Made by a program: the position numbers and the translations under genes
Notes under the pieces: model-generated
Told to the model about the DNA's origin: nothing
The model's database searches: none
The model's input: only the letters and a program-made list of their open reading frames with translations
Assembly (NCBI RefSeq): GCF_000196515.1
Contig: NC_014248.1
Span: 1,783,501-1,847,500 of the forward strand
DNA length: 64,000 bases
Reading direction: 5' to 3'
From: 'Nostoc azollae' 0708
GTDB taxonomy: Bacteria; Cyanobacteriota; Cyanobacteriia; Cyanobacteriales; Nostocaceae
Shown here: in pieces, positions 30,231 to 39,723 of the stretch
Position numbering within the stretch: the stretch's first letter is position 1
How the letters are laid out: each line of letters begins with the position of its first letter

Positions 30231-30439
30231 ATTTGTGGAACATTATATTTTTCCATAGAATAAGCGATAATCTAGGGAAGTAACGTGATCTCAGAGCATC
30301 ATAGAATTACATAAAAGCAGCTACAACAGAAGTATTCTTACTATCTATGGACTATGTAGAGATGTATACTTGATACAAGTAAGAATTAAAACCCACCAAT
30401 ATCCAACTTAATCCTTTCGCTCTCCTCACCAATACATCA

Positions 30440-30750
30440 TTCATTCCCATGACGGAAAGCCGAGTTAATAAAGTCTGAATGAGTCTGATTAGTAAAAATT
30501 ACAACTTTACTATTAGTCTCTCTTTTAATTGAACGAGTAAGTTCTAAACCACTCATATCGGGCAATATTAAATCAACTAACACAACATCAGGATTAGTCT
30601 GTTCAATTAACTGAAAAGGTATTTGTCCAGAAGTGCCATCACCAATAACTTCTATATCAGATGATTGGTCAATAGCAGCCTTGATACCTAAGAGTGTGAA
30701 TGTCTCCTGTTCAATAATTACTATTCTCAGTATGATTTTATTAATCTTCT
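30440..30750 (-). pseudogene. Truncated response-regulator receiver domain
   Basis: The minus strand reads ILRIVIIEQETFTLLGIKAA, IDQSSDIEVIGDGTSG, PDVVLVDLILPDMSGLELTR and KVVIFTNQTHSDFINSAFRH before a stop. The phospho-acceptor Asp is in LVDLILPD. The sequence is that of a NarL-type receiver, ending before the conserved Lys. No DNA-binding domain follows and no clear ATG is seen at the front. It is therefore a fragment of a transcription regulator. Confidence 0.7.
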
Positions 30751-30802
30751 AATAATAAATGAATGGCTATTTGTTGGCAGATTTATTATTTGTGTCTAGC
30801 GG

Positions 30803-30835
30803 ATACTGCCCAGACACTTCGTGTCTGGGCAGTAT
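30803..30835. other. Perfect 15-base-pair hairpin
   Basis: ATACTGCCCAGACAC is followed by the loop TTC and its exact complement GTGTCTGGGCAGTAT. The arms are much more GC-rich than the surroundings. No poly-T tail follows on either side, so a simple terminator is unlikely. It lies 58 bases left of a longer hairpin, in the methylase island. Confidence 0.85.
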
Positions 30836-30893
30836 CTGGGGTGGTCTCTGCTGATGTCTAGGCTAGATAGCAGTGTTGGGGTTTAGTCTCTGT

Positions 30894-30957
30894 GGTATCT
30901 GGTGTCCTGCATCCGTTAAAAACGCCCTTTTTTAGCGGATGCAGGACACCAGATACC
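30894..30957. other. Long hairpin, 22 perfect base pairs extending to about 30
   Basis: The left arm GGTATCTGGTGTCCTGCATC at 30894 (continuing CG) and its exact complement ending at 30957 form a 22-pair stem. Beyond one mismatch the stem goes on (TAAAAA against TTTTTTA), leaving a loop of about 6 bases. The T-run inside the stem makes intrinsic termination possible. The length and perfection are more typical of a mobile-element end, a plasmid origin (oriT or ssDNA origin) or a recombination site. Confidence 0.85.
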
Positions 30958-31049
30958 GATGGCAGTCAAATTTGATTGGGGCTGATAATACCCTCACCTA
31001 TCCAGTCAGCTAAATTAGCCCCGATAATTTCGTACATCTAGCCCTTGAT

Positions 31050-32567
31050 TTACTCTACAGTGAATCTCTCTGAGTTCACTTTTAAATTGCATTTAAACTC
31101 TCTTACATGAGCTCCTATTCGCTCTGTACGTGTGAGGTATTCATACAATTCCTGCGCCATTGGTGATAGTTTAGTTCTTTGATTTGGAGTATCACCAGTC
31201 TTGCCACCGATATTAAATTCCAGTTCATAAATGCTTTCTAATGTCGCTTTATCTATTGGCGGTGCTTCATCAGTTTTCACGGATTTATTTAGCCTAAAAT
31301 CAATCCGTTTGTGATCAAGTTTAGGCAGTTCAATCGGCAACCATTGACCATGCCCCGGTAGTTTAACTTTCCCCATACCTGATGCTGTCACCTCTGTAGT
31401 AATTGGGTCAACTTGTGCGATTAACTCAATCTCTAATAAAGCCGCATCTCTAAGTTTAGATAGTCCCTTAGCCTTGGCTAAAGTCTCCATCGTGGGGTCG
31501 TGTGCTACAAATAGGGGAATCATCAACTGTTTGCGGCTTTCAGTCATGGGACAGCGAAACTATTTACCAATGAAGTCTGGGTCAGGTTTCCAGTTGTCAG
31601 GTACATCATGAGGCATCGGTTCAATAATATGATCCGTCCATGTGGTGAACTCCTCACAAATCACGGATAACTGTTTACCTGATGCCCTTAAGCTGCGTCC
31701 ATTGCTCCTTCCTCAGTCATGCCCGACTCACGGTAAGCAGCGTAGCGCAAACGCATCTCATCCATCTACCATTGCATGAAATCAGGGATTTCCCTGTAAC
31801 CAGTAATCAGCCTCACACCTCGCCATTCAACCTCAGTGCCTTGCTGGTCTAGAGCTACAACATCCCATCCATCCAGCGTTGACCTTCTGCCAGACAATCT
31901 CTCTAGTTGTCCATGACTTACCCGAACCCATGCCCCCAAACAGTAAAGCAGGGTAGCCAATGGCATTTTTCATCCATTAGTATTTGTCAGTGTTAGCGAT
32001 AGCTGGCTGCTGTGCTTGCTCGGTTACAGTCCCTGGTATGCCGTACGGTAATTGCGCCTGGGGGCGCTCAAATTTATCAAAGCTTGCCCTAGGATGTAGT
32101 AAATACCCAAATTTTCTGTAATACTCAGCACTCATCGCCATAAGTAGGACTGTTACTTGCGCTGGTGTGATGTTCGCGATAAACGACTGTCTAGCTTCAG
32201 CGATTTTGATACCACGCAAATATTTCAGTAACTCATTACCAGACATGGATAATATTTGCCCACCCAGTTTCACAGAGTAATTAGCCTTGACTCCCTCAAA
32301 TTGTTTGGTAGCTCCGTAGTTCTGATATAGCTTAGATAATCCCTTGCCTTGCAAGTGGCCCACAGTGCTATTCCCCCGAACACTATTGCACCGATGCCCA
32401 GGTGAATCTTAAACGGGTTGTCTGCCGGGAGTGAGCGAAAGACTTACAGGCTATCGTGTTGGAGAAATGCCCAAGGGTCGTAGTTGGGGTTGCTTGTGCG
32501 CTACTGGTTAGCCTTCAAATATGGTTCTGGCACAAGCGCTCACTGTTCGTATCGGCAATACTTATTA
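31050..32567 (-). pseudogene. Membrane-anchored Walker-A ATPase of a mobile element, broken
   Basis: From the right, the fragments give a membrane helix (HLGIGAIVFGGIALWATCKA), YSVKLGGQILSMSGNELLKY and TPAQVTVLLMAMSAEYYRKF. After a stop comes IGYPALLFGGMGSGKSWTTR with the Walker A GGMGSGKS. Further on are GWDVVALDQQGTEVEWRGVR, LITGYREIPDFMQW, KQLSVICEEFTTWTDHI and a 165-residue frame MTESRKQLMIPLFVAHDPTM. The order resembles HerA/FtsK or T4SS coupling ATPases of plasmids. At least four stops or frameshifts are present. The N-terminus is cut by IS1634 copy 3. Confidence 0.65.
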
Positions 32568-34781
32568 CCCACATTCGGCACCATAAAATGCCACAGAGAG
32601 AAATTACGGAGACAAAAAATCCAAGGGAGCATAAAAAGAAACATATGCAGTGATAAAAGGCATTGGAGAAACAGTAAAGCACCAAAAATAGCATCAAAAG
32701 CTATTCTCAATAAGGAGCAATAAGAAAGAACACCGCCCAGAGGAGTCAACAGATAAATGAAGATATTCAAGAGATAAATCATAACTTAGACTCATAGATT
32801 GAAGTAAAAAAAGAAATTCTAGTAAAATAGAGCTATAAATCAAAGACATGAGGTTATTTGCTGATAGAAATTAAATTAATAGAGAGAAAAACTAGGTAAG
32901 TAATTGATAGTAGGGAAAACAATGATATGGTAAAAAATTCACAATGAAATCTCTCTCTTGAGTCCAGTGACAGATGTGTTTTTCTTGGTTAAGAGTAACT
33001 AAATAAATAGACTGAAAGCATTGAAAAGTCCAGCGTAAAGTGGGGCAGTCAGTTGGTTTGCCAAATTGATTTTTTACTGTTGATTTAGACTCTCTCGAAG
33101 GGGTTCTAATTTGTCGTTGCCCTAAAGTATAAACCAGCAGAGATAAACCCATAATCATTCCCAGGGACTCTATTCTCTCTGGACTTTTTAGGAAAATACT
33201 GTCTGCAAAAAATAATTGGTATTTGAGAAAAGCAAACCCTCTCTCGCAAGACTGTTGAGCTTTATATTCACTCAAGATGGAGTCATGGGTAAGTTCATTG
33301 GAATCCAAAAGGTTTGTAGCAATAATAAAAGGCCCTGCCCTCAGAAATTCTGTATTAATTTTACTTTCATTCTGGGAGAATGTAGCTGATATTTCAGAGG
33401 ATATCTCTCCTAAACTATCTTTTTTCTTAGATTTGATTTGAGTAACTTTACTCTGGTTAATTTGGTGATATTTGAATTGTTTGAATAGTTTAGATAACCC
33501 CTTGATAGCATCAGCCTCACAAGCAAATTTTTCTGGTGATAACTTTTTCAAATCTTGCACAGCTTTTGATTGTGCCTTGGTAATTGTTTGTGAGAGTTTA
33601 CCCAGGTCTGATTCTCTTCTTTCTTGACTTTGCACTACTAACCATCTTTGTTCTATTCCTGGATAATTTACTGTTTTTGAAGCTAGTTCATATCGGGGTA
33701 AGTTACCATCAACAAATTCTGTTTCTGGTAATGTTGATATTAATCATTGTGCTGATTTTATGCTTAATGGCACTGGACATAACCAGCTTAAATCTGACAT
33801 CATTTATCATTTTTAGATTTGATTCTGTATATAAGGCCCAGTCTGCTACTATGAGACTGTTAACTTTTAATTGTTGTTGGTACTCTACTGCTATTTTAGC
33901 AAAGCATGATGAATCTGCTTGGTTTCCCGATGCTAGTTATAAAAATATTGGTATGTCTCCATCTCCTGAACATATCATTTCTATGATCAACTGTTTTAAC
34001 TCCGGTCTATGGTCACCATAATAACCGTAGGTGATGGTTATTTCTTTTGGTGATTTTACTGCTAATTCTTCTAGTTCTTGATTATTTCCTACTTTTTGAC
34101 TCTCAAATATTACTTCTAGTAAGCTGGTATTATATTGCCAATGTACGTCCATTTATGATGAGTCTAGCTCCCCTGCTCATAGGGATACTCCAAATTTTTG
34201 GGCTGCTTTTAAGGCGACAATAAAGAATATTCTATCCAATCCTTTTATAAATAGTTTATCCATGAATCTCCCCAGTTTATCGTCCTTGAGATATTCTGGT
34301 GTTACTCCTGCTCTTATTAAATGGTCACAGGGGATTGTTTCAAAATCTTAGGGAAATATCATATATAAGGGTTTTTATACAAATCCTAACCCGTTGATTA
34401 TCATGGCTTTTACTAAATGACCCGGACTCACTTTCTCTCCAATTTCAAGGATTATTTCTACTACTCCTATGATGTCTATTATTCCTGCTACTATACCTAA
34501 ATGGTCTAGGTTTTGAATTTCCATTTTTTGAAGCTTTGATTCCACAACAGAATTATCCACAACTCCTGTTGTGATTCAATCATTTCTTCTTCTGTTCTAA
34601 TTTAATTTTTAAATCATTAAATTTTCTTTTCTTTTATCTTCTTTACAAAACTTTATTCTCTCACTCTATTGCCATTTTAATCATACTATTCTCATTAAGC
34701 CTTTTCTTCCTTGCAGGAGCCTTAGTTCGTATGTACTACTATCTGTGACAGTTAGGGTACAGTTAGGGTGCGGAAGGTGGG
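32568..34781 (-). mobile_element. IS1634-family element, copy 3
   Basis: Ends are CCCACATTCGGCACC and GGTGCGGAAGGTGGG; length is 2214 bases. Both flanks show TTATTA (32562-32567 and 34782-34787), which fits a 6-base target duplication and a simple insertion here. It is inverted relative to copy 2 and largely identical to it. The outer 5' kilobase and the 3' terminal 300 bases look the same, with a more diverged block between. Confidence 0.88.
32892..34560 (-). pseudogene. IS1634-family transposase remnant, copy 3
   Basis: The N-terminal half carries the same stops as copies 1 and 2 (after LGFV, after IFP, and in VSL*AGELDSS). The C-terminal 247 codons (32892-33635) form an open frame from QSQERRESDLGKLSQTITKA to FPYYQLLT. 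This includes GFAFLKYQLFFADSIFLKSP, ERIESLGMIMGLSLLVY and the conserved Glu/Tyr region of the DDE domain. It is the best preserved C-terminus of the three, but the protein as a whole cannot be made. Confidence 0.88.
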
Positions 34782-35452
34782 TTATTAGTTTCCTTATTAT
34801 TGCTGTGGATAGTAGCACTAGCAAACCGAAATACTAAATTTACAGTTCTAACTGCCGACTATGGATAAACGCCAGTTAAAAGAGGCAAAGTAGATTATTT
34901 TCCTTATGAAGAAGGCAAAGATAGTCAAGGGAGAGTAGCAGAGTTCAATATTGCAGTGTTATCAGTAGAATATAAATGGCAATTAGGCAGCACCTATCAA
35001 ATTGAATATAACGATCAAACTATTACCCTCGACTCTGTATCTAACTTAGAACAAGAAGGTATACAGAGAATAATGGAAAGTACTAGTGAGATTATCTCTG
35101 TAGGAATAGCTTCTTGTGAAAGTGATACACCCGCCGAACAAAGTCGCGCTTTAGAGCGTTCCAAGCAAATTCAAATTTGAGCAAAAAAGATATTTAGTCA
35201 AACTTGCAGTGTTAAAGGTTATCGGTTATTAAATTTGGGACAATTTCAGGGAAAAGATTGTCAAGCTAGTCAGGATTCAACCGCCTGTCAACGCAGTATT
35301 ATTATCATTGGAGTCAAGAAACAAGCTGAAGGATTCATTTTAGATGAAGCATTAAGAGATAGATGAGAGAAAAACCATTTGCTGATTTTAAATTAGAAGA
35401 TTATTCTCCTTGTTCAGCAGATAAGTTTAAAACTACACTCAGTAACTTTTAA
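34782..35452 (+). pseudogene. C-terminal half of a cyanobacterial kinase-associated protein
   Basis: It begins inside a membrane segment (LLVSLLLLLWIVALANRN) and goes on VDYFPYEEGKDSQGRVAEFN, IAVLSVEYKWQLGSTYQIEY, SEIISVGIASCES, GYRLLNLGQFQGKDCQ and SIIIIGVKKQAEGFILDEAL. In-frame stops follow TADYG and QIQI, and there is a frameshift near 35365. From memory, this region follows the kinase domain in 4-Cys-prefix Ser/Thr kinases, so it may be the missing half of the gene at 13709. It could also be a paralogue. The N-terminus abuts IS1634 copy 3. Confidence 0.45.
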
Positions 35453-35503
35453 TCTCTCTCCTCCTCTGTGTGAAATAAATCTTATTCCCTTTATTCTCAA
35501 GAA

Positions 35504-35985
35504 AGCAGATATCAGCACCAAGAAACTAATCAGCCTCGCTCCCGAAAACTTGGTAAAATGGGTGACACAAATTCCCTACATTCTCACCGGAGAAATTCTC
35601 AATTCAGAATTTCAATGGATAAGCCGGGAAAGCGATGGCTTAGTTAAAGCCACCAGCCCGAAGTACGGCGAATTTGTCTTACTCAACGAGCTAGAATGAG
35701 CTAGAATTACGATATAAACCAGAAATGCCCAAACGAATGCGGGCTTATGCGGCATTAGCAGAATAAAAATATAATCTTCCCATAAAAGAAAGGCTGTTAG
35801 GGATTGAGTTGGCTTTAGAGGTTAGATTTGGTGCTGAAGGTTTAGAACTGATACCGGAAATATCACAAATTTCTGATTTGGAACTTTTAAAAAATATATA
35901 TTCAGAAAGGAGTTTTAACTGTAAATACTCTCAATGAATTGCAGGAATTTATTTATTATGCAAAATATCCACTCCAGTGAAAATG
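35504..35985 (+). pseudogene. Rpn-family PD-(D/E)XK nuclease (DUF4351-type), broken
   Basis: It reads ISTKKLISLAPENLVKWVTQ, ILTGEILNSEFQWISRESDG and ATSPKYGEFVLLNELE. A 10-base tandem duplication (GAGCTAGAAT at 35688 and 35698) shifts the frame. Then come LRYKPEMPKRMRAYAALAE, a stop, and after an internal deletion ERLLGIELALEVRFGAEGLE and LIPEISQISDLELLKNIY. This is a recombination-promoting nuclease of the Rpn/transposase_31 kind, very common in cyanobacteria. It is dead. Confidence 0.7.
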
Positions 35986-36032
35986 ATATTAATCAAGGTT
36001 AATAAACCAGCTTAAGTAAATCTTTGAATTGC

Positions 36033-36821
36033 TCATGCTCCCATTGCCGAATACCGCTTCAATCCTGCACGCCATAATAAACGATTAGCACCTAGAAATA
36101 TCAGCAACCAACCTAAAGTTGATAAAAATCCCCTTGTTAAATCTACTGGTAAACCTACCAAAATACTAGCAGGAAAATTAATTAAATAGGGGAATGGTGT
36201 AAACATCACTACTTTTCGCACCGCGTCTGGAAAGACTTCTAAAGGTGCAATCATGCCTGATAAAAACAGAGAGAATAAAAACCAAACATTTTCTAAAGCT
36301 GTTGCTCTTTCTGTCCAAAATGCTAACATTGCCAGCGTGTACTGAATTAAAAAACGTAAGGCAAAAGCCAGCACCACAGACAAGGTAAAAAACACTAAAT
36401 TTGCTAAATTAGGCACCCACAAAGCTTGGGGATATAATATAAAAAATAATCCTATTAATAGAAATACAAAAGGCATCCGGGCAAATCTTTCGGAAATATG
36501 GTTGGACAGATGGTGAAATACTGGGTCTATAGGTTGTAATAGTCGGAGTGATAGTTTACCTTGTACTACTTCTTTTTCAAATTCATAAATTACCCAAACA
36601 ACGGTAAGTTGTCTAACTAGAAAAACAGCAAAGAAATAACGTGCAAAATCCACTGCTCTTAACTCAAAATTTCCTCCTTCTGCAGCTTCTATCCAGACAC
36701 CCATAAGAATAATTGGTAAAGAACCAGACAAAACCCATAATATTAGTTCTGATCGATATTCCAGCATATAGCTATAATATACTGTTAGTAGAGTCAGGGG
36801 TTTTTTGAAAAAATTTTTCAT
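36033..36821 (-). CDS. ABC-2 type transport permease
   Basis: The 262-residue protein has six predicted membrane helices (LILWVLSGSLPIILMGVWI, MPFVFLLIGLFFILYP, LVFFTLSVVLAFALRFLIQY, FLSTLGWLLIFLGANRLLW). It carries the ABC-2 features FWTERATALENVW and LVGLPVDLTRGFL. It is the membrane half of an exporter whose ATPase is encoded 27 bases upstream. Many cyanobacteria carry two such permease genes with one ATPase; only one is seen here. The substrate is unknown, with lipid or glycan export plausible. The frame is intact. Confidence 0.85.
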   Translation of the reverse strand: MKNFFKKPLTLLTVYYSYMLEYRSELILWVLSGSLPIILMGVWIEAAEGGNFELRAVDFARYFFAVFLVRQLTVVWVIYEFEKEVVQGKLSLRLLQPIDPVFHHLSNHISERFARMPFVFLLIGLFFILYPQALWVPNLANLVFFTLSVVLAFALRFLIQYTLAMLAFWTERATALENVWFLFSLFLSGMIAPLEVFPDAVRKVVMFTPFPYLINFPASILVGLPVDLTRGFLSTLGWLLIFLGANRLLWRAGLKRYSAMGA

Positions 36822-36848
36822 ATTTTTTATTTTGCTATTGATTGTTTT

Positions 36849-37829
36849 TTAAAAAACACCAGATTTAAAAACTTTGCCAATTACTTCTTCTACTGGTGGT
36901 TCAGTTACTGTTAAATCAATCACGTCTAAATCAGCTAGAATTCGTGATACTGTGCGAGTGAGTACTTCTCTCTGCACTATAAACCGCACTGCTCGTCCTT
37001 CTAACAGTTGAATATCACCATAGGACATTAATTGTTCTGCTGGTAATACTTGAGATAATTCGACATAAATCTCTCGGTAAGGTGCGAAGTTTTCTAATAG
37101 TCCATCTAATCTCCCATCATACATTAGCTTTCCTTGGTAAATTAATAGCACTCGTTGACATAAAGCTCTGATATCTGCCATATAATGGCTTGTTAATAAT
37201 ACTGTTGCTTGATAAAGTTGATTGTATTCTCGTAAAAAGTCACGAACTCCAACTTGAGCATTTACGTCTAGTCCTAAAGTTGGTTCATCTAAAAATAAAA
37301 CTTGGGGATGGTGTAAAAGTGATGCTAACAGTTCGGCTTTCATTCTTTCACCTAATGAAAGTTTTCTGACTGGCTGGGTTAGTTTAGTTTCTAGAGATAG
37401 CATTTCTGTTAATTCGCCAACTCGCCGATGAAATTCTTTATCAGAAATGTTGTAAACGGCAGCGTTAATTTTTAAGGAATCTATTGCTGGTAGATCCCAA
37501 ATTAATTGCTGTTTCTGCCCCATAATTAGGGTGATTTTGTGTAAGAATGCTTCTTGACGACGAAAGGGATCATATCCAGCAACTTTGACGGTGCCACTGG
37601 AAGCATGAATTAACCCTGTGAGCATTTTTAAAGTAGTAGTTTTTCCAGCACCATTGGGTCCTAAAAAACCGACTACTTCACCAGGTTCAATATTAAAAGA
37701 GACATCTTGAACAGCATTAATATTGCGATATGTACGGCGAAAAAAGTGTGTGATAGTCCCACGAAGACCAGGTTCTTTAATTGCTACTGGATAGGATTGA
37801 CTCAGGTTTTCTGCTACGATGATTGACAT
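36849..37829 (-). CDS. ABC transporter ATP-binding protein
   Basis: The 326-residue subunit has Walker A GPNGAGKTT at about 57-65, signature LSLGERMKAE at 157-166 and Walker B VLFLDEP at 177-183. The switch His is in LLTSHYMAD. The N-terminal stretch (about 15-40, HFFRRTYRNINAVQDV) and the C-terminal part (about 225-326) are those of ABC-2 polysaccharide, lipid or drug exporter ATPases. It sits between aarF-like (7 bases upstream) and the permease, so the three are probably one operon. Confidence 0.9.
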   Translation of the reverse strand: MSIIVAENLSQSYPVAIKEPGLRGTITHFFRRTYRNINAVQDVSFNIEPGEVVGFLGPNGAGKTTTLKMLTGLIHASSGTVKVAGYDPFRRQEAFLHKITLIMGQKQQLIWDLPAIDSLKINAAVYNISDKEFHRRVGELTEMLSLETKLTQPVRKLSLGERMKAELLASLLHHPQVLFLDEPTLGLDVNAQVGVRDFLREYNQLYQATVLLTSHYMADIRALCQRVLLIYQGKLMYDGRLDGLLENFAPYREIYVELSQVLPAEQLMSYGDIQLLEGRAVRFIVQREVLTRTVSRILADLDVIDLTVTEPPVEEVIGKVFKSGVF

Positions 37830-37835
37830 ACTATT

Positions 37836-39479
37836 TCACCTTAAACGCCCTGAGCGTAAAATACTAATTATTAACCATAAGCCTAACAAACTAGCAGCAG
37901 CAAAGAGGATACTGCTAACATAAGATAATTGTGATGTTGTAGCTCGATTAGAAATAATAGCTGCTCCCATTATCAATGAACCTACTAAGATACTAAAAGC
38001 AAGCCTGTTAGCTGCATCATCCATTGTAAGGCGTACACCATCTAAACCCCTTAGTGATAGATTCCATTGTAAGGTTTCTGAGGTTACACGGTCTAATAAT
38101 AGCTCAATTTGGCGGGGAGATTGTAAGGATAGACTTTTGATATCTAGGGCGGTACGCAGGAGGGAACGAACAGGATTATCTCCTAATAACTGACGACTAA
38201 ATAAGTCGGTCATTAGTGGTTTAATTTCATCAAATAAATTAACTTCTGGGTTAAAAGTACGCGCTACTCCTTCTAAGTTTGCTAAAGTTTTAGCATATAA
38301 ACCCATATTGCTGGGTAAGCGCATTTTATTATTGCGGGCAATTTGTAAAATTTCATAGATTATTTGACTGAAATTTATCTCGGTCAGGCTGACATTATAA
38401 TATTTTCGCAGCATTCGCTCATAATCATTTTCTAAGCGAGATAAAATTACTGGTTGGGCAGAATCTGAGAGTTGTAAAGTTAATTGAGCGCATCTTTGAG
38501 CATCTAAATCAACAATGGCTAACAACATTTCGGTGAGAATTTGCTGGGTACGGGGATCAAGTCTGCCTATCATGCCACAATCTAAAAGAGCAACACGGTC
38601 ATCTATGAGATAAAATAAGTTGCCGGGATGGGGATCAGCATGAAAGAAGCCATCAATATATAGTTGCTGAAAAAATACTCTAAATAGTAAGGTAGTTATT
38701 TCTTTGCGTTTAGCGCTCGCATTTTGACCATTTTTGCTACTCAATTCTGCTGTTAACAGCGGAACACCATCCAACCATTCCATTACCAGTAATTTCTCGG
38801 TGGTCAGATACCAGTAAATTTCCGGAACTACGATTTGTGTGGGATCATACCAACGACTCTGGGATAAATTGCGTCGTAGTTGGTCTGTATGTCCAGCTTC
38901 TCTTGTAAAATCCAATTCTGCTTCTAAAGCTTTAGTAAATTCCTCAGCAATAGCTTTTATATCATAAGTTCGTCCAAAATCAGTCCGCGCCACTAAATCC
39001 GCGATACCTTGAATTAAGGCGATATCCTGGGCAATAGTAATATCGATCCCTGGTCTTTGTACCTTGAGAGCTACTACCCGTCCATCTGCTAGAGTAGCGC
39101 GATGTGTTTGGGCAATTGATCCCGCAGCTACAGGGAAATGATTAACTATCCGAAAAGTTTCTTCCAGTGGGCGTTTTAGCTGTTTGCGGATCACCACTTC
39201 TACTTCTGACCAAGGAACAGGTCGTACTTCATCTTGTAGAGTTGACAGTTCTTCAATATAAGCAGCACTTAATAAATCTGGACGGGTGGAAAGTAGCTGG
39301 CCAAGTTTGACATATACCGGACCCAAATCCACTAGAATATTTTTTAATATGGCTGGTGTAGGTAGTTGGGGTTCATCCGTTTTACCACCAGTAAGCAGCC
39401 TTCGCATATAGTCCCAGCCATTGCGGAGGACTACTTCAATAATTTCTCGTTGTCTGGGTACAGTTTGGGTTAAGAACAT
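37836..39479 (-). CDS. AarF/UbiB (ABC1K) family kinase-like protein
   Basis: I take the ATG at 39479 (MFLTQTVPRQREIIEVVLRN) over a TTG 13 codons upstream, giving 547 residues. The family signatures are present: YVKLGQLLSTRPDLL (KxGQ), SIAQTHRATL (ala-rich loop substitute), VALKVQRPG (Lys), DGFFHADPHPGNLFY (catalytic Asp and Asn) and VALLDCGMIGRL (DFG counterpart). Two hydrophobic spans end the protein (LAFSILVGSLIMGAAII, ILFAAASLLGLWLIISIL), so it is membrane-bound. These atypical kinases control quinone and tocopherol synthesis in bacteria and plastids. The frame is intact. It is the first gene of the ABC operon. Confidence 0.9.
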   Translation of the reverse strand: MFLTQTVPRQREIIEVVLRNGWDYMRRLLTGGKTDEPQLPTPAILKNILVDLGPVYVKLGQLLSTRPDLLSAAYIEELSTLQDEVRPVPWSEVEVVIRKQLKRPLEETFRIVNHFPVAAGSIAQTHRATLADGRVVALKVQRPGIDITIAQDIALIQGIADLVARTDFGRTYDIKAIAEEFTKALEAELDFTREAGHTDQLRRNLSQSRWYDPTQIVVPEIYWYLTTEKLLVMEWLDGVPLLTAELSSKNGQNASAKRKEITTLLFRVFFQQLYIDGFFHADPHPGNLFYLIDDRVALLDCGMIGRLDPRTQQILTEMLLAIVDLDAQRCAQLTLQLSDSAQPVILSRLENDYERMLRKYYNVSLTEINFSQIIYEILQIARNNKMRLPSNMGLYAKTLANLEGVARTFNPEVNLFDEIKPLMTDLFSRQLLGDNPVRSLLRTALDIKSLSLQSPRQIELLLDRVTSETLQWNLSLRGLDGVRLTMDDAANRLAFSILVGSLIMGAAIISNRATTSQLSYVSSILFAAASLLGLWLIISILRSGRLR

Positions 39480-39723
39480 TTTCTGGGGACAGATGAATTC
39501 AGGATTAAAAATTAACAATTACGGTAAAAGATTGATTCTTGGTTAATTACCGAGTCCTTTTGATTAAGAAATATATTTTTAGTTAAAAAATATTAAATTT
39601 AATAGCGGTCCTCTTGACTACAGGCTCAAAATCCTTGATTAACCTAAATGTCACAGAATACAATAGACAATCTAGTTATAATTGATAACAAGACTTTTGA
39701 GCCTCTATCAAGGGTTCTAACTT

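Noticed and set aside
14745-34781. Reading copies 1 and 3 as the ends of one simple composite transposon inside the kinase gene
   Set aside because: The outer flanks CTTAAA and TTATTA do not match, while copy 3 has TTATTA on both sides and copies 1 and 2 share ATATAA on their facing sides.
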